Source of the DNA: Halichondria panicea
Lineage: Eukaryota; Porifera; Demospongiae; Suberitida; Halichondriidae
Direction: 5' to 3'
Assembly (NCBI RefSeq): GCF_963675165.1
Contig: NC_087377.1
Coordinates: 17,154,518-17,218,517, forward strand
DNA length: 64,000 bases
Shown: positions 1 through 11,603 of the stretch, in pieces
Numbering within the stretch: the first letter of the stretch is position 1
How the letters are laid out: each line of letters starts with the position of its first letter
Position numbers and translations under genes: made by a program
The notes under the pieces: model-generated
Databases searched by the model: none
What the model was told of the DNA's origin: nothing
What the model saw: the letters and a program-made list of their open reading frames with translations, nothing else

Positions 1-1614
1 GCAGAAGCCAGAAGAAGACTGTATTCAATCACTGCTCTGGAGTCAAGGTTGGGTAACATCTCCTTAATGTGTGCTTGAATATTCTTGAGCTTTGTGGGCT
101 GCATACAAGCCACATTGTACCCAATCCTCACAACGGCTGGTCCGGCTGCTGGTGCCAATGAGAAAATCTCATTTATTGCCTCTGTCGACTGGAGATTGTA
201 CTCAAGGTGATGAGGAAACATTACAATTCTTCATCTGCATACCACCCTATATAGAGTGTGGGGGAGCACAGGTGTAGCAACTTAAGGCAATAATTATTAT
301 AGGAAGGCTCTGCATAGCAAGGCGCGCTGACTACATAATTATAACCATGCAATAGTTAGCTTTTATTAAATGCCGATTAGCAACTACGTACGTAAACTGT
401 ATAATACTATAGGTTTATAAGATTATATACCTCTTGTCCATTGAAGCTATAGAGCATCCAAAATGTGCACATTGGCTGTTACTAGAGGAGACACACGACA
501 AGAGCCACTTGACAGTGCATTACCAGTTGTATTACCACCGAAGACTGTCAGCAGGATCTTCATAACTTGCTCTGCCGTGTCAGGGTCGTCAAAACACCAC
601 GGCATACCACCATGAAGCAACTTCCGTAAGAGAGCATCACTGATGGAAGAAAAACGAGCATGTCTGACTCCTAGTGCAGCTAGACAGAGCTCCACACTCT
701 TGGTTTTACCACGGTTTACTTCTCCCACAACCATTGTGACACCAAAACTCCCGTAAGTTGCTTGTAGCTTCTCATAAAACAACGAGGAAGCCACAGAGCC
801 TATAAAAAAGGTAATGGATAACATGCAGTCACATGCTGCAGTTATAGGATGGACATTAATATTAACTAACCTAACACAAAGACAGCAGAGTAGAAATTGC
901 TCTGAGTCAGCTCACGCAGGCCACATAACAGTACATCCAATGGCCTATCAGGAGTAGGGATGGTAGGGGGTGTCTTGTAAAACTGTACCCCGCTTGGAAC
1001 TACTCCTTCTTTCTTGATTACACTCTCGACCCATACGTAAGTGCATTCTCGAAGTGGTATGATCTCACCGTCCTCTTTCACATGGACATAAGGACTGAGA
1101 ACAATAATCTCACTATCAGGCTGCCTTCCTAGTGCAACAATTGCTTTTCTGATTCTTCGAGAATAGTCAGGGTCACTAAAATTATATTTCATTAGATATA
1201 ATGTACATGGATAAATCTCACTTTTCGAAGTCCACAAGCTTGTTCCAGAAGATGTCAGTGAGCTGACTGCTTTTAAGCTTAGACATTAACAATTTCTCGG
1301 GAACAGCACTGCCCAACTCTTTAGCAATGTTAAAGCCTTTTTGGTGGGTTTTATGCCAGGGAAGAAAACAAACCCTATAAAACAGTAAAACACAATTCAT
1401 AGTAATTTAATAGTCACCATGCATGCAATCACTAACCCCTTGTCGTCTGTTCCAGAGGCCTTCACCTCCACAATGAAGCCACTGTAATCTGTGTTGTCAT
1501 CACTTTCAAAAGGTGACGAAACTCTGCAAACAAACTTGAAAGTGAAGTTTGTCAGGGGAGTAAATATGTCGCCTGCTTTCAGGTAGCCAATGGCATTGTT
1601 TTGCTCTGTGAATT
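1..1614 (-). pseudogene. P-loop ATPase-like gene of KDZ pair, copy 1 (partial)
   Basis: Spliced minus-strand gene that runs off the left window edge. Readable exons are about 1437-1614, 1222-1374, 871-1168, 431-799 and 1-234. The first exon encodes a small N-terminal domain that aligns with the start of the copy at 6422-11274. The 431-799 exon holds a Walker A motif (GEVNRGKT) and a Walker-B-like stretch (WCFDD) about 45 residues later. The last visible exon is helical and also matches copy 2. The reading frame breaks near 455, and a TGA lies at the start of the next exon near 230, so this copy is probably dead. An open frame at 1699-2151 may hold an upstream exon, but I could not connect it. 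Function is unknown; its divergent pairing with a KDZ transposase suggests an accessory transposition ATPase (inference). Confidence 0.6.
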
Positions 1615-1645
1615 CTGCACAAAAACAGTCTATAATTGTATACAT

Positions 1646-2379
1646 AATTATATGGTTTTACCAAGGAAATTACATGTAATTGTCACATGCAATTCCTGCT
1701 AATATACATGTTTTGGAAAAATATTTTCACAAAATAGATCTAATATCTCGGCAAAAGGCTGTCTGTTCAGAGACAGGCATGCATGCAAGGTAATGAGGCC
1801 AGTATACAATCTAAAAGTCATTCCAAATGGCTGTACATTCATGCAGTTGACTAACCTGGTAATGAGTGCTCCATGCTTGCCAGAGGTCAACTTGCACTTG
1901 TTTCTTGCTTGTCTGAGGCACACTGACGCTAGATAGCAGCTACTATTGACAGCAAAGACATGATAGACTTCTCTCTTAGATTTACCATGCAGGTCTCCGG
2001 TATGTGGCAAGTCATACACCTCAGTCCACCAATGATAATGCTCATATTTGACCGCAATGACGAAATCAGCGCGCCTTACAGTACTGGAACCATACACTGG
2101 AAGCAGAGTAGAGGACACAAACCACCAGTAACTGGACACCTTGTCCACCAATGATAATGCTTATACTTTACCACAATGGCGCGCCTTACAGTAGGTTATT
2201 GTACTGGAATAGAATATTCTACACAACTAGATCTGGACACCACCTTGACACACCTCACCCACAAAAATCACAATTAATGCTGATTCATCTTGCAACTGCT
2301 AGAATATAGGCTACGGTTCATGCCAAGGTTTAGCTAATCAAAGTTTATAGCATACACAGTCACTTATAGCTACAGAGAT
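1646..2379. other. Spacer between divergent pair, copy 1
   Basis: This is the region between the minus-strand ATPase-like gene and the plus-strand transposase gene. It contains a 150-codon minus-strand open frame (1699-2151) of unknown meaning. A short imperfect direct repeat begins with CCAATGATAATGCT near 2028 and again near 2147; both copies are followed by a GCGCGCC or GGCGCGCC block. The transposase start at 2380 follows an A-rich stretch. No TATA box can be assigned with confidence. Confidence 0.3.
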
Positions 2380-5341
2380 ATGGATGCTAAGAAGAAGAGA
2401 AAACTGCCAAAGAATTTAACTGAAGCATCAAAACAGGCTAGGGCATACCTTATGTCATCAAGCAAGATTACTGAAGCTTGTGAATTGTTCAAGACTATTG
2501 AGCTGCCTGCATCTTCAAAAGACATATCTGAGCATGATATCGCTACGTACCTGGTGGGACGATATGGTATCAACAAGATAGCACGGATATGTTCCGTGCT
2601 TTCTGGATTTCCGAAGACACTAAACACCTTCCATGTATCCAAGTACATAGCAAAAGTCACAGATATGGATGATGCACACTTGCTAGCCTCTTTCATTACG
2701 ATTCATTGTCCACACCTAATAGCCACATTCACATCTAACCATCCATCACCAACTCCGTTAGTTCCTCCAGTGTGTAACTGCTTTGAATGCCAACGTCAAT
2801 TGACTTCAAATCATGACTGTGAAGTAAGTAATAAAATATGCACTTTGGTTTTATAAACTTCTCCAGGTCACCCTTTTCACATTATCTGGTGTGAAGAAAT
2901 TGCCGAAAGTCACTCTTATAGGTGTCAGCCATGTGGTTTGACTTATAACTATGCGATGTGGGGGAGAAAACAAACCTCTGGCTTTCAATACTATCAGAGC
3001 CAGCAAAATTTAATTGAAGTTTATGACACCGTTTTCTTCACTCGGCCTCTCCTAGAATTTCAGTGCTCCCTTGCGTAAGTACATTATGTATAATGCACTG
3101 TATATATATATATAGCGCGGAATTTTGGGTTGACTGCTTACCGGAATCACTCCCATGCAGGTTACGCTTTCTATCTTTGCACCTAACTGCTATATTATAC
3201 CTCAAAAACAGTGAAAATTAAGCCCCTCGGCTATGTATATGGTATTATTATATTATAACAGTCATTGCAATCATTTGCTCCTATCAAGTTTATCACTCCG
3301 CAGGAACCACTCATGGGTTTCCTTCCAGGGTTTTAGTGAAACATACAATGACACTCATTCTCTCAACAAGGACCAAGGTTTTATGCTATAATTATAATTA
3401 TATTAATATATATAAATTCAATTATATACACATGGCTTGCATCCGCATTAATTTTACTTCTTGTTAATTCAGCCATGACAGAAAAGATTGCAGCAGATGC
3501 ATTCTACAATGGAGAGATTGAGAATGAAATTAGGTTTCTTGTACTAGCAACCAATCCTACTTTTTCCCTAAGTCATTTCACCTTCAAACGAGACAGTGAC
3601 AGAGAGGAAACAATGGAAATGATTGAAACAATTCGCTCATGCAGTATATACCCTCACTGTGAAACTGACTGCACTGCTGTTTGCAAGAAAAGAGGAAAGT
3701 TTTTCTACTCATAATAATAATAATAATATATGCTATTATCATTATAATATAGGTTGTGGCACTCTGTGGGTTACTGACGGGATTTGGAAACTTGTTTTTC
3801 CACATTGCATGCACAGACTGAAGGTAAATGCACAAAAATTATCATCCAAGTCCTGCAACATACATTCAGTATTATTATTATTGTCATCGTTCACAGTATG
3901 TTGTGGACCGAATTCCATCAATATCTATGCCAGATGTGTGCACCTATCCGCCAGTGCCTGGAAAAGCTTTTTGTCAGGATCACTGCCAGTATTTGGAGTC
4001 ACAGGTACCACCAGTACCAACAGATCTCAGGAGTTTTTTGAAGCACTGCAAAGTTCAAAATGGTGAAATAATTACAATAATTATACACCATTATACTGAA
4101 TAGTCGTATGCATGATGTGCTACAAAATAATATTACTGCATGTATATATACACTGGAACTTGTATACTATAATTATTAATCCCGTATCACATCCGGTCCA
4201 GTATTATTGCTGATATACTTTGTTGAGTATATAATTATAATTGCTATGTGAACTTTATCCTCAGTCTGAGAGAAAGCAGCTGGTTAATTCAGCATGCTGC
4301 CAATAACTGTATTCGAATAACGGCGGCAGCTGAACATTTTTTAGAGATAATCTTAAAAGATTGTTACTTAAGCTATATATTAGCACTCTTTAACCATGCA
4401 TGCATGTACTCACTAATTATGTGCACCCTGATATAGGAGATGATGTTTCGGTTAACTTTGATGAAGAGAAAACAATAGACACGGTTCTACAAAACACTAC
4501 TTCTGAAATTGAAATAGGAAAATCTGCAGCTATTTCTCAAGGTATATAATATTTAATGTATAGTGTGCGCATAATTATACTATAATCAGGAACCCATGAT
4601 CTACTAGCAACAAACCCATCACTGTTGTCAAAGAGCCTTCATGTTGCCAAACCGATGACAGAGTCTACAGAATGTCGCAAAATTACTGGAAAAGCAAAAC
4701 GTCTCCGGAGGTGGTCGAGGGGACACCAATTTGTTGTGAGAGCAGGAGGCCATATAGAAGCTTGGCAACCATTATACAAGTGAGAACACGCATGCAGTAT
4801 AATGTACTGCACATGCACATAATTATGTGGATGCGTTATTTTATATAATGATATACGTGCAGGTCGGAATCACCAATGCAAGTTTTTTTCATCCTAATCA
4901 AGTGGCTTCAAACGTTGAGTCAACATGCAGACAAACTACCACTTTCTGCCAACTGCTATGTACCTAGCGTATGACAACATGTGCAATGTGAATAGACTGA
5001 AGTTTGCAAGAGCAGCCTTACCATTACTGCCCCCAATGGACAAGGCATGGCTCAATATCGAGAAGATAATTGACACGTTCCACCTTCCCAATCATGTAAA
5101 CCCTGAATGCCATACGCTATATTCTCCTCAAAGGCTCAAAGAAAAGTGCCCTGACGCAAACACACAGGCTGGCGAGCAGACATTTGTCTGGCTTGGTAGA
5201 TTTAAGCATATTCTGTGTGCAATGAATAAGCAGCACCATCTATTTTACCTGCACAGAATGGTTCGAAGGAGGAATGCATACACAGTGAAATGCTATAAAG
5301 CTGGAAAAAACCCATTCTGCCAAGATCCAAACTCTAATTGA
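2380..5341 (+). pseudogene. KDZ-type transposase, copy 1, frameshifted
   Basis: Exons read as 2380-2823, 2867-3074, 3304-3377, 3473-about 3700, 3753-3823, 3897-4062, 4437-4541, 4589-4779 and 4863-5341. A basic N-terminus is followed by a CxC5-like cysteine cluster (CNCFEC, then RCQPCGLTY). A CxC6-like cluster follows (TDGIWKL, then CTYPPVPGKAFCQDHC), then a KDZ-like catalytic region (YDNMC, DTFHLPNHV, AGEQTFVWLGRF). These clusters are known from Kyakuja-Dileera-Zisupton transposases. The frame breaks near 2905 inside the CxC5 cluster and again near 4940 before YDNMC. The donor after 3690 looks damaged. It is likely inactive. I start it at 2380 because this exon is the first that splices in frame. 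Confidence 0.65.
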
Positions 5342-5885
5342 CTCATTCTCCTGCTGAAATGCTATACTTGCATGCATACCTATGTATTCCCTTTAACAAT
5401 CTCTATAGTTCCGTGTAGCAATCATGCAAATGTTCATGCAATGTTTGATGATCAGTGATTCGCTGGTCACTAGTCATGCATGCAATTGGAAGGGATGTTG
5501 CCACAATGGAACGAGCTCCTCTGATGGCTTGAGTGAAAATGAGAGGCAGAATCTTAGCCATCTCTGCCAATTCATTGCCGAGATGTAGGATTGCCCCATT
5601 TGTGTACAAATATTATTTGTCGATGTTGCAGCAGGGCCAAGGACATCACGAGTGGGGTGAAGGATTTTGTGGATTGGACTTTCATACATTCTGCTCAATA
5701 GCCCATCCGCAGCGATGTTTTGGAGGACTCCTTATGTGACGTTTGCATGTGGTCCCAGGAGGTGTTCTCCGGAGATTGGCTGTAGGTGTGGTTCTGATAG
5801 GACGTTACGTTTCTGATCTCGTTGTGAAGTATATAACAATGGGAAACTTCCCTTGGGGCGTGTTGACCATCTATGGTTTGACGAC
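5342..5885. other. No assignable gene
   Basis: No gene could be assigned. Overlapping minus-strand frames at 5403-5700 look mildly protein-like (for example the run NGAILHLGNELAEMAK), but they switch frame and match nothing I recognise. They could be a decayed exon. Confidence 0.3.
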
Positions 5886-6077
5886 GGTTTGATAGAGAAC
5901 TCAGTGTTAAATGAGAAGTGCGAGAGTCGGGCCGGCCGGGTAGGTACGTTGAAACCGAATTCTGACACAGGGAGAGCAGTCGGTTTGATAGAGAACTCAG
6001 TGTTAACTGAGAAGTGCGAGAGTCGGGCCGGCAGGGTAGGTACGTTGAAACCGAATTCTGACACAGGGAGAGCAGTC
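5886..6077. repeat. Tandem duplication of a 96-base unit
   Basis: Two adjacent copies of a 96-base unit (5886-5981 and 5982-6077) begin GGTTTGATAGAGAACTCAGT. They differ at only a few positions, for example GGCCGGCCGGG versus GGCCGGCAGGG. Both strands stay open through the repeat by chance, so the frames there are not taken as genes. Confidence 0.9.
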
Positions 6078-6849
6078 AGGCAGCTTGAGGCACCTTTCTC
6101 CTAGGCTGAGTGTTTGTTTTGGGCTGGTATAGTCATTAGTGTGTACGTACCTAGCTCCAGTTTGTGTGTAATGAAAATTTTCTAACAACTGGCCTTACCT
6201 AAACAGACCACACCCTTAAGCCATCTCAAATCATGCATCAAATGCAAGAGGCAACGTTGGAGTCATTGTCGCACGTGATCCCGTTTCCAATCCCTGTTAA
6301 CTACTCAATCTATGCACAAATCAAACATATTATGCATGTAATTATGACCATAACTGGGTAAATAGATAATAATAGTATACCGTACAGATAGTTTTGGCAT
6401 TATTCGAAAGTTTGGCATTATTCAGTTAATCACGGATAACTTTCCAGCTGGTGGATGACAGCTTGGACATATCCAAACTTGGCTCTCGAAAGGCAGCTCC
6501 TTCAAACCTACACAGGTGTAGTGATACCATCGCCAGCATGAGTCAGCCTCACACCCGACCCACATGCCTTTTCCCTTCTTCGTAAATTTCCCTCCACATT
6601 GCTGGCAGTGTTTCTCGTCTTCTGTATATATACAGTAGCACAAAATATTAATGGGCATGGTGACGTGTGCATGAATAAAATGTTGCTGTTGAGAAAACAA
6701 ATTACTGTGTGCATGACAGTGTATGCATGCATGTGTGCTGCATGATTTTTACTTTCACGCTTGAAAGCAGAGGTACGTTTGCAAAAGCCATTTTTTAGAT
6801 GCTGCTGTCTTGACCAAACCACATGATGGGTGGAGTTGGCTGAAAAAAC

Positions 6850-7015
6850 GCTCTATGAAAAATGCACCTCTCTACAAAATGCATCTCTCTACAAAATTCA
6901 CCTCTCTAAAAAACGCACCTCTGTACAAAACGTCTCTCTGAAAAATGTACCTCTCCAAAAATTGCACCACCTATTTTTTAAAACGCACCTCATAAAAAGC
7001 AGCACCAAAACGCAC
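6850..7015. repeat. Degenerate minisatellite
   Basis: About nine loose repeats of a unit like AAAATGCACCTCTCTAC lie inside an intron of the ATPase/PHD gene. Units vary in length from about 14 to 20 bases. Confidence 0.7.
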
Positions 7016-8713
7016 TAATGCATGCTGGTGGTATAATCATGCATGCATCCTCACATAATTTATATGGACTATGCCGGAAAAGTTACCTGGTATTTTCTTG
7101 AGTTTGATGACCGAGTCAACCACTTCAATAGCTGTGATCTGTTGTTCTGCATGCATAATTTATAATAATGCATTCGAGCTCAACATTGACATATATATAC
7201 TATAATTATTATAGTCCTGTCACCCTATAATGTACATAGTATGCATGTATGTACAGGTATTATTATAATAATTATAGGGACAGTGTCGCATGCAGTTTGG
7301 CCGAAATAGCAAGGTGGCTGCTTTAACAGCCTGCATGCATGCCAATTAATTCGTGCCTAGCGAAACAAAAGGTATAATTATATAGAGAGGTGACCGTAAT
7401 TCAAAGAGCCGAGAGTCTATACCGTATATAGCGCGAAACACATTCTACAAAACGTCCACAAAATGGAACCTCCATTAAAAAATTATTGCTGTTATTTTGC
7501 ACAATCGTGAAAACCCATAATTTATATAGATGCATGCATGCATGTATAATTATAGCTGGTCCCGGCCAACCTATCTCACTTACCAGGGGAGACTTTTTGC
7601 TGCAATTCAAGCATTGGGGGATCCTGATGTGCCCTTTGAGTAATGGATGAAATGGAGGTCTTTTTATCTGCATCATGACGACTGCCCTCAAAATGTTTTT
7701 GTAGCTTTCTCGGTTTAATCTTGTGGCAGATTGGAGAAAATGATTGCTTGAGAGCAGCCACAGAATGTTTGTTAATTGGAGTGCTATAGTAAAAACTCCT
7801 CTTGGTGTTGGCAGAGGTCTCTCTTTTCTCTTCTTTTGAGGAGTAAGTATAGTGAGGAATGCTCAATAACGTCGGACCGTGTAGTAAACTCAACTTCATC
7901 ATTGTCCGATGTAATTGGTGTGATCTGTTGAGAGGTGTGTATAATTCTGCCTCAGAACTTGAAGGTGATCCATTCAAAGAAAGTGAGAGGTGTGGTGTCG
8001 TGCATCGCTTCTTCTTGGGAGACCTACACAACTTGGCAGGAGAATACAATTTTTTCTTCAATGTAACTGCAGCTGTTTGCCTCACATTCCTGCTCTGGTG
8101 AGCCTCACGTGCAGGAGTTTGTTGAGAGGAGGATGCAGGAATTTGTTGAGAGGAGGATGCAGGAGTTTGTTTCAGTTCAGAGGAGGCTATAATTATTATA
8201 TATATAAATGATGACTGCCATGAATTAATTATTTTTGAACATACGGCTTTTAGGAGCGGGGGGGATATTGCCTCATTAATTGAATAAAGAGTTATAGCAT
8301 TTTCCTACATAACCCAATAATTAATTTACCTTTCTCTAGTTTTGCTACTGTGTCGTTGCTGAGAGACGATTTTTGTATCACAAAACTCCGCACGTACACG
8401 TTGTTGGGTGATTTTCTTCCTTTTATTCCCGTCTGCACGTAGGGAAGGTTCACTCCAGGTTTGAGGAATAGCTGTGGAACACTTGGTTTGATACTGCCCC
8501 TGAACAAATTCGTAAGAGCACTCTTAAATGAGGATGACAGGGACTTTCCCATAGATTCATTGTGCTTCCTCAACTGCCCAACGTTGATTGCAAACTGATG
8601 AGAGCTTATATTCCGTACGAAAGTCAACACCTGCATGCATGCAATGCATATACATATAAATTGCATATAATAATTAGTATAAAACTGTTTACAGTATACT
8701 CTTGCATGTTATA

Positions 8714-9133
8714 TGTGACAGGCTCTAGGAAAACCAGACTATTGGAGCAGACTAAAATTTTGGTGATTAATGTACCAAGTGATAGAGCAGAGCATTGCCT
8801 ACACAATGATATGCTTAGTGTTCACATACCTAGTTTCATACCCGAGTTATGCGCGTTGGAAACTCGAAGCCGTAAAATGTAGTATCGAGAAAAACGGCTC
8901 TCAAAGATTGCTTAATTAGGAAAAATAAGGTAATAGCGATAGTTTGGACGAAGCGTTTCGATGGAAAGAGTTGGATTTAGAGCATCAGATTTTACAGAGA
9001 GGTAGTAGAAGGACTGTAGATACTTATACATCAATAACATTTTATTTGAGATTTTATACTGTACGCATAAATTTAGCTGTAGCTCAATACTAAATTCTGC
9101 TCCAATAGTCTGGTTTTCCCAGAGCCTGTCACA
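8714..9133. mobile_element. TA-flanked inverted-repeat element (MITE), 420 bp
   Basis: The ends are near-perfect inverted repeats of about 40 bases beginning TGTGACAGGCTCT and continuing into AAAACCAGACTATTGGAGCA. They are flanked by TA on both sides. No transposase frame lies between them. It sits in an intron of the minus-strand ATPase/PHD gene. TA flanks and short size fit a Tc1/mariner-type non-autonomous element. Confidence 0.75.
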
Positions 9134-11274
9134 TATATAGTTGTTGTTAACTCACAGTGCTGGAAGGCTGCTGTGCAACTGATGAACACAGAACACGCTG
9201 GATGTCTTCTTTTGTTAAGTCTACTTGGGCCTCCATAGGTTCCAGCTGATACTTGGTAATGATTGGAACCATTGTGTTTTCGAAGTACTTCCATATCATT
9301 TCTTCAGCCTCAGGTTTCAGGACGTTTGCAACAGACAGTATCTGCATGTATTATTATAATTATAGCAAACCAACTATACACTGTGTATTGTGGGGGTCTA
9401 TATATACATGAATTATAAGCTTATATAATTATATACGCATTTTCACCTTGAAAGTTGCTCCAAGCAACCAAGAGTAAGAAACGAGAAGGCGATGACAGGT
9501 GTTATCTGGCATTAGATGCTCAACACGGGTAACAATGTGTTTGAAAAAGTTGTCTGCCTCTGGTGATTTGAAGAATTTCCCCATAGATATTACAACACCT
9601 ACAGCTTTCCCAGCTTCCTTTGCCATGATTCGTTTCAACTTTCTGTCAGCATCAACACGTCTTGCTGCTTCAATATGTCCACTTTCCTCAAAAGGAACGA
9701 GAACAGCCCTAGTGATGTATCTATATAATTATAATTAAGACCTCGTATTATTATAGCCGAAATGTTTGAGGCACTTAAATGTCCTTTATCTATATATATA
9801 TATATGAAAACTGGGAAAATCATAATACCTTGGATCCATGCTTGATAAAGCTTGCAGGCAGGTAGTATTCATTGATGTGAGAAACGTAGTTTTCGGGGCA
9901 TCAAAAGAAGTAGTAGTGGCTCTGGTACCTCTATCAAAATGAAAGAGCAGCTTCTCCGATACTTGAGATGGTTGAGACGGGTCATCAATAATCATGCCCA
10001 ATGATGTGAGACTGCCAAACTTGATAGCTTTAACATCTGTGATAGATTTCACCTTGCTGACAGTATCCATTCCAACCAGGGATAAAGCTGCTTCAGCACT
10101 CCGTGTTTTGCCTAGCGAGACGTTCCCAACAGCAATAGCAGCTGGCACTTGAATTCCAATATCCTGCAGGAGAGAATAGTGGACTGCAAGGACTTTTGCT
10201 CCGATCATGAGAGTGGCTGCTGGAATGTTATGTTGGTACACATTCTCCAAAGCTTCCAACAATGAATGGAATTATGATGGATCAAGAGATGCCGGGACAG
10301 TCGATGCCTCTTTTGAGGTAGTAAGACTATGTTTATGTAGTACACTGTCTGAAACGTAGTCCCCGAGCCAAATGAATGGACTAGTTTTTGGATCTACTAG
10401 ATCCCTATCGGCATTCATGTGCACTTGACCGTTGAACACCCAAAGTTCAGAATGTGGTTGCAGACCTACAATCGTTGTGCCACTTGCTTCGTGTAATGGT
10501 GTGGATCTTCAGACTCCGACTTGAGGCAATAGAAATCCTCCAGCTTTTTCATGAGGTAAGCCTCGAGCTGTATATATAATTATGAGCTAATATTAATTAT
10601 ATAGATTGATAGCTTAATCAATAGCTACCATATATATATAGATAAAATCCCTCTAAAAAATCCTGCCAAATCATCAGCAAGACGTTACAATCTTATAACC
10701 TTTGTGGTAAGGATCGTGATGTATACATAACGCAATCTCATAATGTTATCGCAAAATCGCAAAAATTATCATGCATGCTTATATTTTAATATCGGGATTT
10801 GCATGCATGTGTGTAATATATAGTTATACTTACATTGTACATCAAGACACCTAAATATATATCTTTACCTGTGTGTTTGATGCATGAGTGGTGATTGAAG
10901 GATTGTGCACAGAAAATCTTAGTGAGTCAATGAGAGATCGTCTGCCACCTTTGGTCCAATCATTGGGAAAATATCCTTCTCTATAATAATTATTATAGTG
11001 TAATGATGAATATGCTCTATATATATAAATGTGGATGGTGACATCTATTATCAGTAACAACGTACCCGAGAGTAGTTCCATCACTGAAGGTGACTGTGCA
11101 TATATATCTAGACAACGGTCCATCCTCATTCTGAACTCCATACGAAAAGTCAATCTTGAAGTTACTCAATGCCTTGAACGATGAGTCCTTGTACACACCA
11201 AATCTGTTATTTTTTTCAAAGATATCAATGAAATAGTCAACAGTTTGACTTTCACTGTCTGATTCAGAATCCAT

Positions 11275-11603
11275 GGTGGGCCCTATATATCAAGAACTTG
11301 ATGAAAATTAACTTGGCTTGCTAAACAGAGTAGACTTGCAGAGGGATTGGCTTGGATTTACAATGTCCTAATAGGTCTAAGTAAGTCTCTATATATATGC
11401 CTGCCACATGTTATGGAGGAGCTGCTACAGTGATCTCTATAGTGATTTCTATAGCTGCCATGCATGCACACAAAGTGTAATAAACTTTCTGCAGTGCACC
11501 CTCTCTGCACCACTACCGTCGACCTTGACTGTACAGTATGTAGAGTGATGATCCACTAGTCTGTGCATGTATAGATACACTATAGATACATATTGATTCT
11601 GAA
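11275..11603. promoter_or_regulatory. Presumed bidirectional promoter, copy 2 pair
   Basis: A 329-base spacer separates the start of the minus-strand ATPase/PHD gene and the plus-strand transposase gene. The same head-to-head arrangement is seen in copy 1. No individual binding site can be named with confidence. Confidence 0.35.

Larger units (their letters stand above)
6422..11274 (-). pseudogene. P-loop ATPase-like protein with C-terminal PHD finger, copy 2
   Basis: Exons read as 11066-11274 (start MDSESDSES), 10869-10985, 9829-10568, 9447-9720, 9156-9341, 8330-8630, 7584-8186, 7087-7146 and 6422-6621, giving roughly 890 residues. Order: a small N-terminal domain, a P-loop domain with Walker A (GNVSLGKT) and Walker B (GMIIDDP), a helical region, and a basic Ser/Pro-rich linker with QQTPA-type repeats. 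A PHD finger at the end has CxxC, CEADSCWRWYH and WICPSC, then a stop at 6422. PHD fingers usually read histone tails. Defects are a frame break near 10498 and an in-frame TAA at 10272-10274. A short inverted-repeat element sits in the intron at 8714-9133. It pairs divergently with the transposase at 11604. Its resemblance to transposition ATPases such as MuB or TnsC is functional analogy only. Confidence 0.65.

Noticed and set aside
1699-2151. 150-codon minus-strand frame as a separate gene
   Set aside because: There is no recognisable domain, no match in the second copy, and it may be part of an upstream exon; left as a note in the spacer entry.
5853-6104. Open frames on both strands across the 96-base tandem repeat
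   Set aside because: 96 is divisible by three, so a stop-free frame in one unit repeats in the next; there are no splice signals or recognisable domains.
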